This document shows positions 1-11,565 of a DNA stretch of 64,000 nucleotides, one piece after another. Where the stretch lies: NCBI GenBank assembly GCA_003254905.1, contig QANU01016365.1, positions 680,574 to 744,573 of the forward strand. Direction: 5' to 3'. The first letter of the stretch is position 1. Each line of letters starts with the position of its first letter. The DNA comes from Nissolia schottii. Taxonomy: Eukaryota > Streptophyta > Magnoliopsida > Fabales > Fabaceae. Below the pieces are notes generated by a model, which was not told the DNA's origin, made no database searches, and saw only the letters and a list, made by a program, of their open reading frames with translations. A program made the translations under genes and the position numbers.

Positions 1-271
1 TCTATGTTATGATACCAAAAGAAAGGCAATGAAGAAGAAACTAGAGTAACTAATTTTTTGATCCTAATATTTAGTGGCACTGCAAATTATTCACTAGGTC
101 TCATTATGTGAATGATATGGATTCTATTTTATGTATTTCTTGTGTAGTTTTATTCAGTGATTCTTTAGGATTTTGCAGAGTGGGTTGTTTTGATTGTTTT
201 TATAGATTTTGTCAGGGTTCCCCGTCTTTTGTTGTGTCTTCCTCCTGATGTAATTTTGATAGCATTTCCAG

Positions 272-3200
272 GGACCAAAGTCTCCATTGAAGTTTATTGG
301 ATATGATGATGGTATGTCTCATGTGGAGGCAAGATATCCAGCTATACTTTTTAAGCAACAGCTAACTGCTTGTGTAGAGAAGATTTTTGGCCTTATAAGA
401 GATAATTTAAAAAAGGAACTTTCTCCACTTCTGGGATTATGTATTCAGGTGACATTTTTTACTCTTTATTTGCAACTAAGCTAGTGTCAATTGCTGAACC
501 ATTGAGCTCTGTTTTTGGTTTCAGTATAATTCATGGTCATAATGCATAAGCGATATCTATCTTCAAGTGAATCATTAAATGAAGTTTTCAAAACATTTGT
601 TTTTTGTGTTGGAAGGGAAAGATTAAAAGGACATGTTTGGTTGCTATTTTTCATTTCCATTTTTTAACTCAATTTACCCATTCCTTTAGTTATAACTCTG
701 AAGACTTTTTTCAACCGATGCCAAATGCCATTGCTTTCCAACAATTTCAGAATTCAGTCTTTTTATTAATCCTATAATACTAATAACTGGCCGTTGTAGG
801 CAAGTTATTCATCTGTTTTGACAAAGTTTAGCCCCTTAACTCATCACTAGGAATTAACATATAAAAAAATGAAATACTTTATTTTAAGTCAATTTTTCTT
901 ATTGTTTTTTTTTTTAATAAAAGATTTATAGTTTACTCTTGATCTATTTGGGACATTGGTTAGGCACCCAAAGCAGGACGAGCGCATGGTGGAAAGTTGG
1001 GTAGATCTCCTGGTGGGCTTCCTCAACAATCATCTGGTGGTCAGTGGGACAATATTGTCAAATTTTTGGATTCACTCATGAGCCAACTACGTGAAAATCA
1101 TGTATGTTCTGCACTGTTTCAGTGTTCCCTTTGTTACTATTTTAATAACATATTTGGTTTTCCACTCCAAACCAAGGTTTGGGCAAAAGCTTCCCTCTCG
1201 TGGCTTTTGCCCAAACTATGGTTTTGGAATTCCAAATGGAAATCCAAACATGCTGGTCTGTTCAGTGTATGTTTTTTTCCCCTTTTTCGTCATGTTCTTG
1301 TGTACTGCACCTGCACACATTTTGTCTTGGAAGCCTTCCTCTCTGCATCTCCTTTCTTTGAATGCAATAAAACCCTATTATATCGTATTCTGAAATCTGA
1401 ACATTAAACTTGTATGCCATCTGGGACTGGGACTTGGACTGGGACTAAAATTGACAGCTGACTCCCATTGACTATCCTATATTGAAATTGAATGCTTTCC
1501 ATACCTTGCAAAACAAATAAATGATGATAATTTCTGTGGTAGCAGAGTTAGCTGCTTGTGAAACACGTTTCAACCATTCAGTGTGATCTCTCTTCTTCTT
1601 TTTCTTTTTCTTTTAATCTTAACTAAAAATTGCATGTTCAGGTGCCATCCTTCTTCATCCGTAAGCTAGTTACCCAGGTTTTTTCCTTCATCAATATTAC
1701 ACTCTTCAACAGGTAAAACTATAGTTACGCAAAATGGTTCTTTGTAGCCTCGAGTTACTAATTTTCTTTGTCAGCTAGTTGATTATCTGTGGTTCTGTTT
1801 TGCAAATTTTTTAATCTGTCCATAATTTTGTTAGTCTTCTCTTGCGGCGTGAATGTTGCACATTCTCGAATGGTGAATATGTCAAGTCTGGTCTAGCAGA
1901 ACTGGAGAAATGGATAGTCAATGCAACAGAGGAGGTAAAACTGAGCTTGCTATTACTACTTTGAGATTTTAGTTTTATGGTCTGACTTATTTCTTGTGAA
2001 ATGTGTAGTATGCAGGAACATCCTGGCATGAGCTGAATTATATAAGACAAGCTGTTGGGTTCTTGGTATAAGCACTGCCTTATTTTGATTGTACTTCTGG
2101 TGGTGTCAAATAAAACAGCTCTCTTATTTTTGCTTTTTAATGTTTGAATTATACAGGTAATACATCAGAAGAGGAAGAAATCTTTGGAAGAGATTCGGCA
2201 AGATCTTTGTCCGGTATGAATATCATTATAATGGTTTACACCATCATATCAATGTTGAACTGAATATCTTTTCCTTCTTATTTAAGTTTATTCCCGAAGA
2301 TGCTAGTAAGAAGTTGGATCTAGTTTTCAGGTTTACAATCACAAGAACCATGGGCCATAGATTTGTTTCTTACTGATTTGGTATATAGGTCAAAGATCTT
2401 TCTTGGGAATTAGGCTGAAGAAAGTTTGCTGATAGAAACCTATATATGGAATGCCAATATGATAAGAACACTGGAAATTAGATTACTGTTTTTATTAAAT
2501 TCTTGAAACTCTACTGGTATTGATATGATGACAGCACCAAAGTGAAACTCTCTTTATAACTCTACAACTTGGAAAATAATGAAAGAAATGACAATGATAA
2601 TCTTCACACTTCAAGGGGCCTGCCTCCTCCCTACTCCTTCTCTACCCTCTCCCTCTTTCTTATATTAGAAATAAGATTGAGCTTGAGCCTAACTCAACCT
2701 TAAACGGTAGCTCAAGAAGTGGAGATTTCTCACTTAGTTATAAAGGGTACTTTAGCCACATTCCTTTCTGATTCAAGGATGAGGATCGCTCATCTCATTA
2801 TAAATATGAAGGATACTTTAGCTATATGCTCGTGCGATATGGGACTAAACGTTTGCTTCATGTGCGAAGGCTGTTGTATCCCAGATTCCCACCATGGTTC
2901 ACATTATTATCATTGCCTACGTAGATTCTTGATTCCCTGCTCCCCCTGGCTCTCTTCCCCCAAACATACACCTTAGTAACAGGAGGATGACCAGCACAAT
3001 ATTTACTTAAACATTATTAATACATTTTATTATTTTTGAAACTTAATAGTTTATTTTAAGAAAAGCTATTATGTTGGTATTTCTAGTAGCAGTGCCTGTT
3101 ATGGCCTAACTGTGTTAAGAATAGTGGACGAGCTGTTAATGGCCTTCAAATCACTGTTGATGGAGCATGCTTGGTCCTATTCACTGTAGAGATTTTCCCA

Positions 3201-4179
3201 TTGCCCTGTGTGTTATTCCTCCTTTAAGTGATATTTTAACCGAATATCTCTCTGTTTTGCATGAATTACATTGCAGTATTATTTTGAAATAAAATTTATT
3301 AGAAAGAAGGCTAAGTGCAGTTCTTTATCAGGCATTGACTGTGAGGCAGATCTATCGCATCAGTACAATGTACTGGGATGACAAGTATGGAACCCAGAGT
3401 GTGTCCAATGAGGCAAGATGTGTTTTTAACTGATTCAAAATACAATTATGATATTATTTCTTTGGGGTTCTGAACTATTCATGGTTAACAGGTAGTCAGT
3501 GAAATGAGGGAAATTGTCAGCAAGGACAATCAGAATCTAACGTCAAATTCTTTCTTGTTGGATGATGATCTGAGGTACATTTATTTCTCTCATTCATGTA
3601 CTTTTCACCTGTTTGATTTCAGTTTTAAGTTTTTAACACTTGTTTCACTAATAAATCATTATGGAAACTGTGAAAAGAAGCTAAATGAAATGACTTAACC
3701 ATGTCTAGGTTAACTGGCATGCCTTTAGTTCTTCATTTGGTTCTTGTTCAATTTCTGTATGATTCTGAATGATATCAAAGAAATTTTGCCTCAGATAAAT
3801 AGAATTTTCTACGCTTATGAAAATTGCATAGAATTTTAATCTATGATTTCATGGATTGGAACATTGTGAGCCAAGTATACCATGTTATGAATTTGAATCC
3901 TCGAAAGTGAGATGTCACTTTAGAGAAAAAGTGTGAGCCTTGGAGCCTTGGATCAATAAATTGAGAATCAGTCTCACAAGTGAAACCCCTCTCTTTACCT
4001 CAAGGGAGATTTACATTCCAGTTCTTTCGTCATCACCTTCAATTCTTGTTTGCAGCATTCCTTTCTCTGCCGAAGACATTGATATGGCAATTCCTGCTAT
4101 AGATCCTGATGATATAGATCTTCCAGCATTCTTGTCCGAATATCCTTGTGCCCAATTTCTTACCTCACTTCAGAAGTAA
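272..4179 (+). CDS. Class XI myosin heavy chain, C-terminal globular tail (partial, 5' end outside window)
   Basis: Nine exons can be joined in frame: 272-448, 964-1101, 1642-1712, 1835-1934, 2009-2065, 2157-2213, 3332-3412, 3492-3574 and 4056-4179 (TAA). They encode the last 295 residues. The protein is the globular tail (DIL/dilute domain) of plant myosin XI. Recognisable stretches are [88 protein letters not shown] and [19 protein letters not shown], ending in EYPCAQFL. Family knowledge: this tail binds organelle and vesicle adaptors, and the missing N-terminal motor drives movement on actin during cytoplasmic streaming. All introns are GT-AG except the seventh, whose donor at 3413 is GC in an AG/GCAAG context. 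The motor, IQ motifs and coiled coil must lie left of base 1. Which XI subclass it is cannot be settled from the tail alone. Confidence 0.95.
1150..1240. repeat. Foldback hairpin in myosin intron 2
   Basis: A perfect 14-base inverted repeat, GTTTGGGCAAAAGC at 1177-1190 and its reverse complement at 1203-1216, encloses a 12-base loop. Imperfect pairing continues outward to about 1150 and 1240 (ATTTGG against CCAAAT near the ends), giving arms of about 40 bases. It lies wholly within the intron between exons 964-1101 and 1642-1712. It could be a small foldback transposon or a miRNA-precursor-like hairpin; nothing in the sequence decides between them. Confidence 0.6.
2675..2985. mobile_element. 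Transposon-derived insertion in myosin intron 6 (fragment)
   Basis: This part of the large sixth intron differs in composition from its flanks. It carries phrases I associate with dispersed plant repeats: GAGCCTAACTCAACC, GTAGCTCAAGAAGTGGAG and ATGGGACTAAAC. Within it the motif AAGGGTACTTTAGC / AAGGATACTTTAGC occurs twice about 70 bases apart. No open frame of interest is present. The class is uncertain and the ends are approximate. Confidence 0.4.
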
Positions 4180-4612
4180 TGAATCTACAATTTCATGGTC
4201 GTTGATGAAGCTTGAAATTTAGCTTCAATACTTCATCTCTGGATTTAAATGGCAACAGTATCCCCCATTGGAGACAAGTTTCTCTTCACATGGAGAGCAA
4301 TCTTGGTTCTCATCAAGATTCATTGGTATATGTGCACGTGCATGCCATTAATCAACAATGGAAGAGTGATCTTCTTGGTTGATTCTCGTAGTTCCACGCT
4401 AGCTATTTGTAATTATTCAAGGATAGGTGACACTGTAACCTTGGCATGCTGCTTCTATTAGTATGCAGCTCCTCTTTTTATGTAACTAGTCATTGGTTTT
4501 TATGTTGTATTATATGTAGGTATGCAGTTGTTACCAACGCCATGGCAAAAGAAATGTAATTTCATTCATTGTTGTAAATACCTAGTCTTGCCAATTTTTT
4601 CCGTTGGGAGTT

Positions 4613-4766
4613 CCAAATATCTGTTTTCCTTTACCTTTGGATGAAGAATGAAGATAAGAGGAAAGAAAATATAAAGAAAATAAAGAGATCCAAATATCTA
4701 TTTTTCCTTTACCTTTGTTTGGATGAAGAAAGATGAGAGGAAAGAAAATATAAAGAAAATAAAGAA
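4613..4766. repeat. Two-copy tandem repeat, 77-bp period, downstream of the myosin gene
   Basis: The segment starting CCAAATATCTGTTTTCC at 4613 is repeated from 4690 (CCAAATATCTATTTTTCC). Both copies continue through CTTTACCTTTG, GATGAAGAA, GAGGAAAGAAAATATAAAG and AAAATAAAGA. The copies differ by a few substitutions and small indels. It lies about 430 bp past the myosin stop codon, probably just beyond its polyadenylation region. Confidence 0.75.
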
Positions 4767-5866
4767 AAATATGTTTTCTCTCGTGATGTTTGGTTGAATA
4801 AGAAATTAGAGGAAAGAAAATAAAATTTTACAAAAAATATTTTGATAGGCATTTTTTTAGGTTAAAGAGAAATGTATAGGGATAAAATTGTAATTTCATA
4901 CTCATTTTCTCTTCGTTTTAGGGAAGGTATATTTTAAATGGACCCCACATGTACTTTCTTTCATCTACCTTTTTCCTCCTTCGAACAACACAAAATTCCC
5001 TTTTTTTTTTTTTTCCTTTTTTTTTATACTCCCCATTTTCTTTCTTTCCCCTTGATCCAAGCAAAGAATTAGCTTGGCGAGAAACCTAGATATCCATTAG
5101 TGTGAGTCGGATCAATTAATCCCTCCCCAACTTGTAAACATCTTTAAGGAGAAAAGAGTTAACTTGAAAATTTAAAGTTGTTCCATACCTAAAATTAATT
5201 ATTAAACCCTTAACATTTAGTTAAAGAAAGATAAATCCCTTCTGCACAACCATACCCGAGTTATCTTATAGTCTCACTCCTCTTATAGTTTCACTCTTCG
5301 TCTTCTGTACGAAACACCAAATTTGACAAATGAAATCACTGGTTATGACGATCTTTTTTGCCCAAATACAACTAATGAGCTCATCATTCCATGTAAAGAC
5401 TAGACAAAACTTTGATGAAAGCTTGTTCTTGCTGCAAATATAGGGGTGACAGCAGAAAAGCCCTTTCTTCCTTTTCCGTTGCTAAATCCATGAATTGTGG
5501 CTGACAACTAAAAAGCTATAAATAGTCAATAGGGGAGTCAAGAGCCATAAGCAGAATCCTTATCCAGTAAATGGATTCCTCTGCCAGTCTGGTTGATCTG
5601 TGAACCTTTAATCACATTGCTAGAGATTTTAAAATATAACTAATAATATTTACATTATATGGACATTGATTTACAATTATTAACTATGACATTGTGAAAA
5701 CTACCAAGATAAGTTAGAGACTCTACCATATCATTACCCTACTATAGTTAATCCGAAGAGCCCAAATGCTCCCTCTTGCTTGCTCTGAAAAATAGCACCA
5801 GAGCAAGACATTCGTTCAAAAAGGTTAAAAAGGCACAATTCTAAATTCTTAGTCATCAAGTTTTGT
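4767..5866. other. Intergenic spacer between myosin and OXS3-like genes
   Basis: AT-rich DNA with pyrimidine-rich tracts near 4970-5050 and no convincing reading frame on either strand. Both flanking genes end here (myosin on +, OXS3-like on -), so the spacer should hold only 3' UTRs and polyadenylation signals. I see nothing else. Confidence 0.6.
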
Positions 5867-7227
5867 TTAATGCGATGGATGAGCCGTTTCATCTCCAATG
5901 GAAGAAGGGTTTGGGATCTTGGCTGTTGCAGCAATGGCACAGTGGTGCAGATCAGCCAAGGAGTATGATCTCCACGCAGAGAAATCCCCCTGCAGCGGAG
6001 AAGAAGGGGACACCCTATTGCGCGGATGGAGCGGCGGCCGCGGCGACGAGGAGGAATTCGAGCTGGAACTGGAGGAATCCTCGCTTGTGATGCTGCTGTT
6101 GCTATCAGAGTTGTTCATGGCAACTGCGAGGGCCAAAGAGCTTCTGCTTGTGCTCATTGTTCTCTTGGAAATGCCACCGCTGTTGCTCCTCAAGAGGGCA
6201 CAGCTTCTGCTCTTGTCCCAAACATGGTTGACAGCCATCAAATTCCTCCGCCGCCGCGCGTATGCGTTCTCCGGCTTCGCAATGTCTTTCATCGACGGGG
6301 CATCGGAGAGCGTCGTGAATGACTTGGACTTGCCATTATAGAACTTTGATATGCCTCTCCTGCATCATCATCATATCACAATCCAAACCATCACAAAAAG
6401 ATTATGATATGATAATAAAACCTATATTTCTACACAAACATGTCACACATCTTATTACTTTTAGTTGAAATCAAAATTAACATGTTCCTACATTTTTTGG
6501 CCCTAAAAAGAAACTATGTATGTACAATTCATAGGTGAATTTGTAAAAACACAAGGAGACAAAATTCAGTAGTTAGAAATCAAATCAAATCAAATCAAAA
6601 TCAGACACTAGTTGATAGATACCCCCACGATCACCAAATTTCGTTTTCATAAGGATTATTAAAAAAAAAACACAAAACACCAATAGATTAAACCATTGGT
6701 GGCGCCCTAGTTTGGCTAATAAAGCCCTAATGTCCCCATAACCGAAAAATAAAAACCAACCTTTCAAACTTGACAACCAGCCAACTCATCAACCCTCAAA
6801 AATTAGAAACACAATAAACAAAATTACAAATGAAGCTAACTTGAACTAAGTACAACAAAATAAATAAATTAAAAAAAAAATAGTATGAGAGTGAAAAACT
6901 TAAGGATCTAAAGTTATAAACCCATATGACGATTTTGATCCACATTTAGATTAGATACATTCAAACTTGAAAATTTCATAACCAACAAAATGGTGAAAAA
7001 ATAAATAAAACAAAAGGGTACCTTATGGGAAGAACTTGTTCCAAAGTTTCCATGGCATGCAAAGGGCCATTGTAAGCACTCTCAGCCTCGTTTTCTCCAT
7101 TCTCATCCATCGATCTCTCCGAAGAACACGCGTCGCTGTCCCTCCCGATCGACGACGTCGACGCCGTGCTGCACCTCTCCTCCGCCCCCTTCGCGTCGTC
7201 CTCGTCCTCACGCGCCTCCATCATCAT
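5867..7227 (-). CDS. OXS3: OXIDATIVE STRESS 3 (OXS3)-like protein
   Basis: Two exons on the - strand, 7227-7022 and 6359-5867, are joined across a 662-bp GT-AG intron and give 232 aa. The splice creates the family core LPIRRGISKFYNGKSKSF (about residues 66-83), preceded by NGPLHAMETLEQ and followed by KDIAKPENAYARRRRNLMA. This is the signature of the plant OXS3 family, whose Arabidopsis founder is a nuclear protein giving tolerance to heavy metals and oxidants. The N-terminus is acidic and serine-rich. The middle has a serine run (SSSSSSNSSSS) and the C-terminus holds FSAWRSYSLADLHHCA. Three ATGs in a row precede EAREDEDD and I start at the first (7227). No catalytic domain is visible. The molecular role in chromatin or stress granules is family knowledge, not visible here. 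Confidence 0.9.
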
Positions 7228-7339
7228 CAAAGCAAGAGAGTTTTGGAAAGAACAAGTATCACAAAAACGATTGAGAGAGAGACACTGTGGTTGTAAGGTA
7301 ATAATGGGTTTTGTTTTGTCACAATTCTTTGGTTTGCAT

Positions 7340-7348
7340 ATTTATAGT
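7340..7348 (-). promoter_or_regulatory. TATA box of the OXS3-like gene
   Basis: CTATAAATA on the - strand lies about 115 bp upstream of the ATG at 7227, a normal distance for a plant TATA box plus a short 5' UTR. No other match as good lies in the 300 bp upstream. Confidence 0.6.
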
Positions 7349-7370
7349 TTAGAAACAAAAATTAGTTAGG

Positions 7371-8617
7371 TTCTCAATTAAATAAATATTTTTTCCTTAA
7401 AGAAAAGGTTGAATGGATAAAGTCTCCAACAACATAGTACTGTATTTTCTTATTTATTACTAGGCTTGGTCTTATCCACTGGTGGATGCTATTAAAAAAA
7501 AAACAGAGGGTTTTTCTCTTGCCCATAGTCTTCTCTTTTTCCTTTTTGTTATTAACAATGAGCTGTTATCTTCTGGGGTATCTTCCAATGACTTGGCAAG
7601 CATCCTTATCATCTACCTTAACTTAAATCTGTCTACACTTTTTATTTTTAATTTTGGGTTTATCTTAAGGTCTTACTTAGAAGTTAAAATAGTAACTTTT
7701 AAGATTAAAAATATTTATTTTCATTAAAAACATATGATTTTTATCTTTTTAATATAAAAATTATTATTTTTACAGTCTTAATAAGTGTCTTAATTAAGGA
7801 CACTTGTTAACATTTTCTTTATCTTGAACTTTATTTTTATTGGATAATAACTTAAATTTCATTTACTATAATAATAATAATAAAAAAGAACCTTCTTTTA
7901 ATAATAATAATAATAATAATAATAATATTATGGCATGAGAATTAATTGAACTGGTTTAAAAAACACTAGAGGCAGAATTTGAAAGAATTTATATAGGCGA
8001 ACTAAATATTTTATTTTACTTCTAACTAATAACCATTTTTGTTTTTTAATAATATTTTTTAGCTATATAATACTGATTATCAAACCCGTTTATTTTTGTA
8101 TAAATGGTTTTTTTTTGTTGATACATTCTTATCTCTTTATAGTAACATGTGCATTTAAAGAATACCGAGTGTCTCTTGTATGTGTTAGGTAGAAGGTTTG
8201 AAAGGTGAGCAGGGAACGTAAGAGTCCTTCTTTAAAGATCAATTTTATCGGATTTTGTTTTACTATCATAGCGTGTCATCAATAATTACTCGTTGAGTTT
8301 TAATGGGGCAATAATTAATAAAGGGTTTAAATGTGATGTAGTGTTAGCATAAATTTTTTTTGTACAATCTTTTAAATTACATATAACCCCGTCATTAAAA
8401 CAATTAAATTACATCAATTTTTATGAACCGCGATTATTTTAGGATTTTGTTAAGGACTTTGGTTACGGAAACCAAAATAAAAAATTTGAAGTTGATTATA
8501 TAATTAATGTCATTAAAAACATACAGCTTTCACATTTTTCATTATAAAATTATTATATACGTTTTCTTAATAAATACTATAAGGACAATTGTTTGCAAAA
8601 TTCTATTTTTTATTTTG
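7371..8617. other. AT-rich intergenic DNA
   Basis: No credible gene. It includes an AAT/TAA microsatellite at 7871-7927, interrupted by AAAAAAGAACCTTCTTTT. The first few hundred bases should contain the distal promoter of the OXS3-like gene. Confidence 0.5.
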
Positions 8618-8891
8618 TACTCCATCTATCAATCTTATATGTCACTTTTTACCCCAAACTTTGTCCAAAATTAGTTGTGATTTAATTAGATTAAAGAAGT
8701 ATTAATTATTGTATTTTTGATTATACCCCTATTTATTATGAACTTTCTATTATTGTATTAATTGCATTGCAATTTTTTATAAGGGTAATTTAATCTAAAT
8801 ACTTGATGTTATCTTTAAGTATGTACAAATTAACTAATTTCTTAATTGTGTGTATTTGTTAAAAGTGACATATAAGTGGACGGAGAGAGTA
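8618..8891. mobile_element. Stowaway-type MITE, copy 1
   Basis: A 274-bp non-coding element bounded by TA. The terminal inverted repeats read CTCCATCTATCAATCTTATA on the left and CTCTCTCCGTCCACTTATA on the right (reverse complement), both followed by TGTCACTTTT. This is the CTCC-type terminus of Tc1/mariner-related Stowaway MITEs. A homologous copy lies at 63281-63570 in the opposite orientation. A separate fragment of the terminus (ATATAAGTGGACGAAGAG) follows at about 8944. Confidence 0.8.
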
Positions 8892-8935
8892 ATGAATTAT
8901 GTTAAGTATATTTAACCTTTAACGAACATTCAGAA

Positions 8936-9475
8936 TCACACATATATAAGTGGACGAAGAGACATATACAAACATTAGCGTAAAATTACACAAATCTTTA
9001 ACCAACATTAAGAAATTTTGGATCACTCATAATTACAAATATACACAGATTTTTACAAAGTATTACTACACAAATTTTTGAACAATGATGTACAAACTTT
9101 TATGTATATAAAAAACATATACAACAATTAATTTCAAAATTTGGTAACAATATACACAAACTCTCTATTCTATACAAATATTTCAGAACAGATACACAGA
9201 CTTTTGTTCTCACATACACAAACATTTTAACAAGTAAAAATAAAAAAAAGACAGAAATGAAAAAAAAAGAAGAACACTTTAGTATTCACATGCACAAACT
9301 TTTGAACTCCCAAAAATAAAATAAAAAGTATGACAGAAAGGAAAACAAAAACTCTAGATCCATCACATTTGCGAACTTTGATGCTCGCATACACAAGCTT
9401 TTCTTCAAAAATACACAAACTTTTGAACATCAAAAAATAAGAAATATGATAGAAATGAAAATGTAAACTCTGAGA
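8936..9475. repeat. Degenerate repeat array rich in TACACAAAC, running into the assembly gap
   Basis: The motif (T)ACACAAACTTTT and close variants recur about every 30-60 bp. Near the gap longer units recur: ACAAACTTTTGAAC followed by CAAAAAATAAG and a GACAGAAA or GATAGAAATGAAAA stretch. The array stops at the run of Ns at 9476, so the gap probably hides more of it. The same CACAAACTTTAT vocabulary is found inside the MITE at 63600-63814. Confidence 0.6.
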
Positions 9476-10415
9476 NNNNNNNNNNNNNNNNNNNNNNNNN
9501 NNNNNNNNNNNNNNNNNNNNNNNNNNNNNNNNNNNNNNNNNNNNNNNNNNNNNNNNNNNNNNNNNNNNNNNNNNNNNNNNNNNNNNNNNNNNNNNNNNNN
9601 NNNNNNNNNNNNNNNNNNNNNNNNNNNNNNNNNNNNNNNNNNNNNNNNNNNNNNNNNNNNNNNNNNNNNNNNNNNNNNNNNNNNNNNNNNNNNNNNNNNN
9701 NNNNNNNNNNNNNNNNNNNNNNNNNNNNNNNNNNNNNNNNNNNNNNNNNNNNNNNNNNNNNNNNNNNNNNNNNNNNNNNNNNNNNNNNNNNNNNNNNNNN
9801 NNNNNNNNNNNNNNNNNNNNNNNNNNNNNNNNNNNNNNNNNNNNNNNNNNNNNNNNNNNNNNNNNNNNNNNNNNNNNNNNNNNNNNNNNNNNNNNNNNNN
9901 NNNNNNNNNNNNNNNNNNNNNNNNNNNNNNNNNNNNNNNNNNNNNNNNNNNNNNNNNNNNNNNNNNNNNNNNNNNNNNNNNNNNNNNNNNNNNNNNNNNN
10001 NNNNNNNNNNNNNNNNNNNNNNNNNNNNNNNNNNNNNNNNNNNNNNNNNNNNNNNNNNNNNNNNNNNNNNNNNNNNNNNNNNNNNNNNNNNNNNNNNNNN
10101 NNNNNNNNNNNNNNNNNNNNNNNNNNNNNNNNNNNNNNNNNNNNNNNNNNNNNNNNNNNNNNNNNNNNNNNNNNNNNNNNNNNNNNNNNNNNNNNNNNNN
10201 NNNNNNNNNNNNNNNNNNNNNNNNNNNNNNNNNNNNNNNNNNNNNNNNNNNNNNNNNNNNNNNNNNNNNNNNNNNNNNNNNNNNNNNNNNNNNNNNNNNN
10301 NNNNNNNNNNNNNNNNNNNNNNNNNNNNNNNNNNNNNNNNNNNNNNNNNNNNNNNNNNNNNNNNNNNNNNNNNNNNNNNNNNNNNNNNNNNNNNNNNNNN
10401 NNNNNNNNNNNNNNN
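9476..10415. other. Assembly gap (940 N)
   Basis: Unresolved bases. The left flank is a tandem-like repeat, the probable reason the assembly broke. Reading frames that span it are meaningless. Confidence 0.99.
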
Positions 10416-11565
10416 GTTAACTGAATATATAACATTTACTATATAACAAGGAAGAGTGTATAAAGTCAATATGAATCAAAAAGACATTTTTAATAAAGAA
10501 TTGAAACTCTAAAGTTGCAAGCTGCTGGGATATGCCCATGAAGAAACAGATAAAAAGACAAGTCAGAGCAACGTGAATATCCTTTATGTGAGAGGAAAAT
10601 CAAATTTTCATCCATTGATTTTATAACCAAAATCTATATCCCAAAAAATTTTGCTCAATTTTGTTATGTATATCATCAATTCTCTGATAGTAAGATCATA
10701 TACGGAATATATGACATTTGACTAATAAAAAACAAAAAGGAAAATACCAGCAAAACTCTCTCACATTATTCAGATGAGTATGCATGAATCCTGAATTTTA
10801 TTCACTAGACTGGCATAATCAATGACCATTTTTGAGTACAAAAAATTGAAACGCATGCCACACAAATACAATATTCAAATATTCAACTCCTTCGATATAC
10901 CTATGAAATTTCAGAACGCTAAATTAGACAAGAAACCAATTTTATCATATTGCCAAGTATAAAACACAACGCATCACATAAACCTCAGTAGACTTATAGA
11001 AAAAACCACGTTTCAAACTCCACGGATTATTCAAGCAGAGCATCACAGGTGCATTCAATTCCAATTTTGAAACGAAACATGAATACACATACATACACAT
11101 AACATTCCGCTATAATATAACAAATTTATTCATCAAAGATTATCTTTTTCAACATCATATGACAAAATCTATAGCCAAGAACATCACAACAAAGTCAATC
11201 TCCTTTCCCAACACTGTCGATGTTGTGTTCAAGCTTGCTCTATAGTTCATTTTTCCCATTTTCTTTAAGCACTTCACAAAATCCAAACATTACATTATAA
11301 ATCACAAATGAGATTAATCACATTGCATAAGCATAATTTACAATTACAATACCTACATTTCCTAACAATGTAAACAAACTCATCGGCGACCACACATCCG
11401 CCAGAGAAGACAGATTTCTCACTGACGTTCCCATGGTGCCGCAATTGGGGATCTTGAACTTAGAGTTTTTTGTACCACATATCAAAGAAAAGACAAGCTC
11501 TTCCTGGAAAGAACCATAACACTCCTTTGCTGCATCTCTTTTTCATTCTGCCATGGCTCACACAA
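10416..11565. other. Non-coding DNA, possibly internal to a retroelement
   Basis: No gene recognised. If the primer-binding site at 11566-11586 is real, this stretch is the 5' internal region of that - strand retroelement, cut off by the gap. No gag or pol coding is detectable. Confidence 0.35.

Noticed and set aside
1091-1407. Overlapping + strand frames of 100-136 codons
   Set aside because: They run from a myosin exon through its donor into the intron; the myosin frame explains the only conserved part.
5441-5459. GGGGTGACAGCAGAAAAG here and GGGGTGATAGCAGAAAAG at 40104
   Set aside because: An 18-base near match in a 64-kb window without any extended similarity is likely to be chance.
5898-6341. 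147-codon + strand frame
   Set aside because: It is the antisense shadow of exon 2 of the OXS3-like gene, whose own splice phases and conserved core are clear.
9227-10469. Long frames on the - strand across 9.2-10.5 kb
   Set aside because: They consist almost wholly of Ns from the assembly gap; the readable ends are AT-rich noise.
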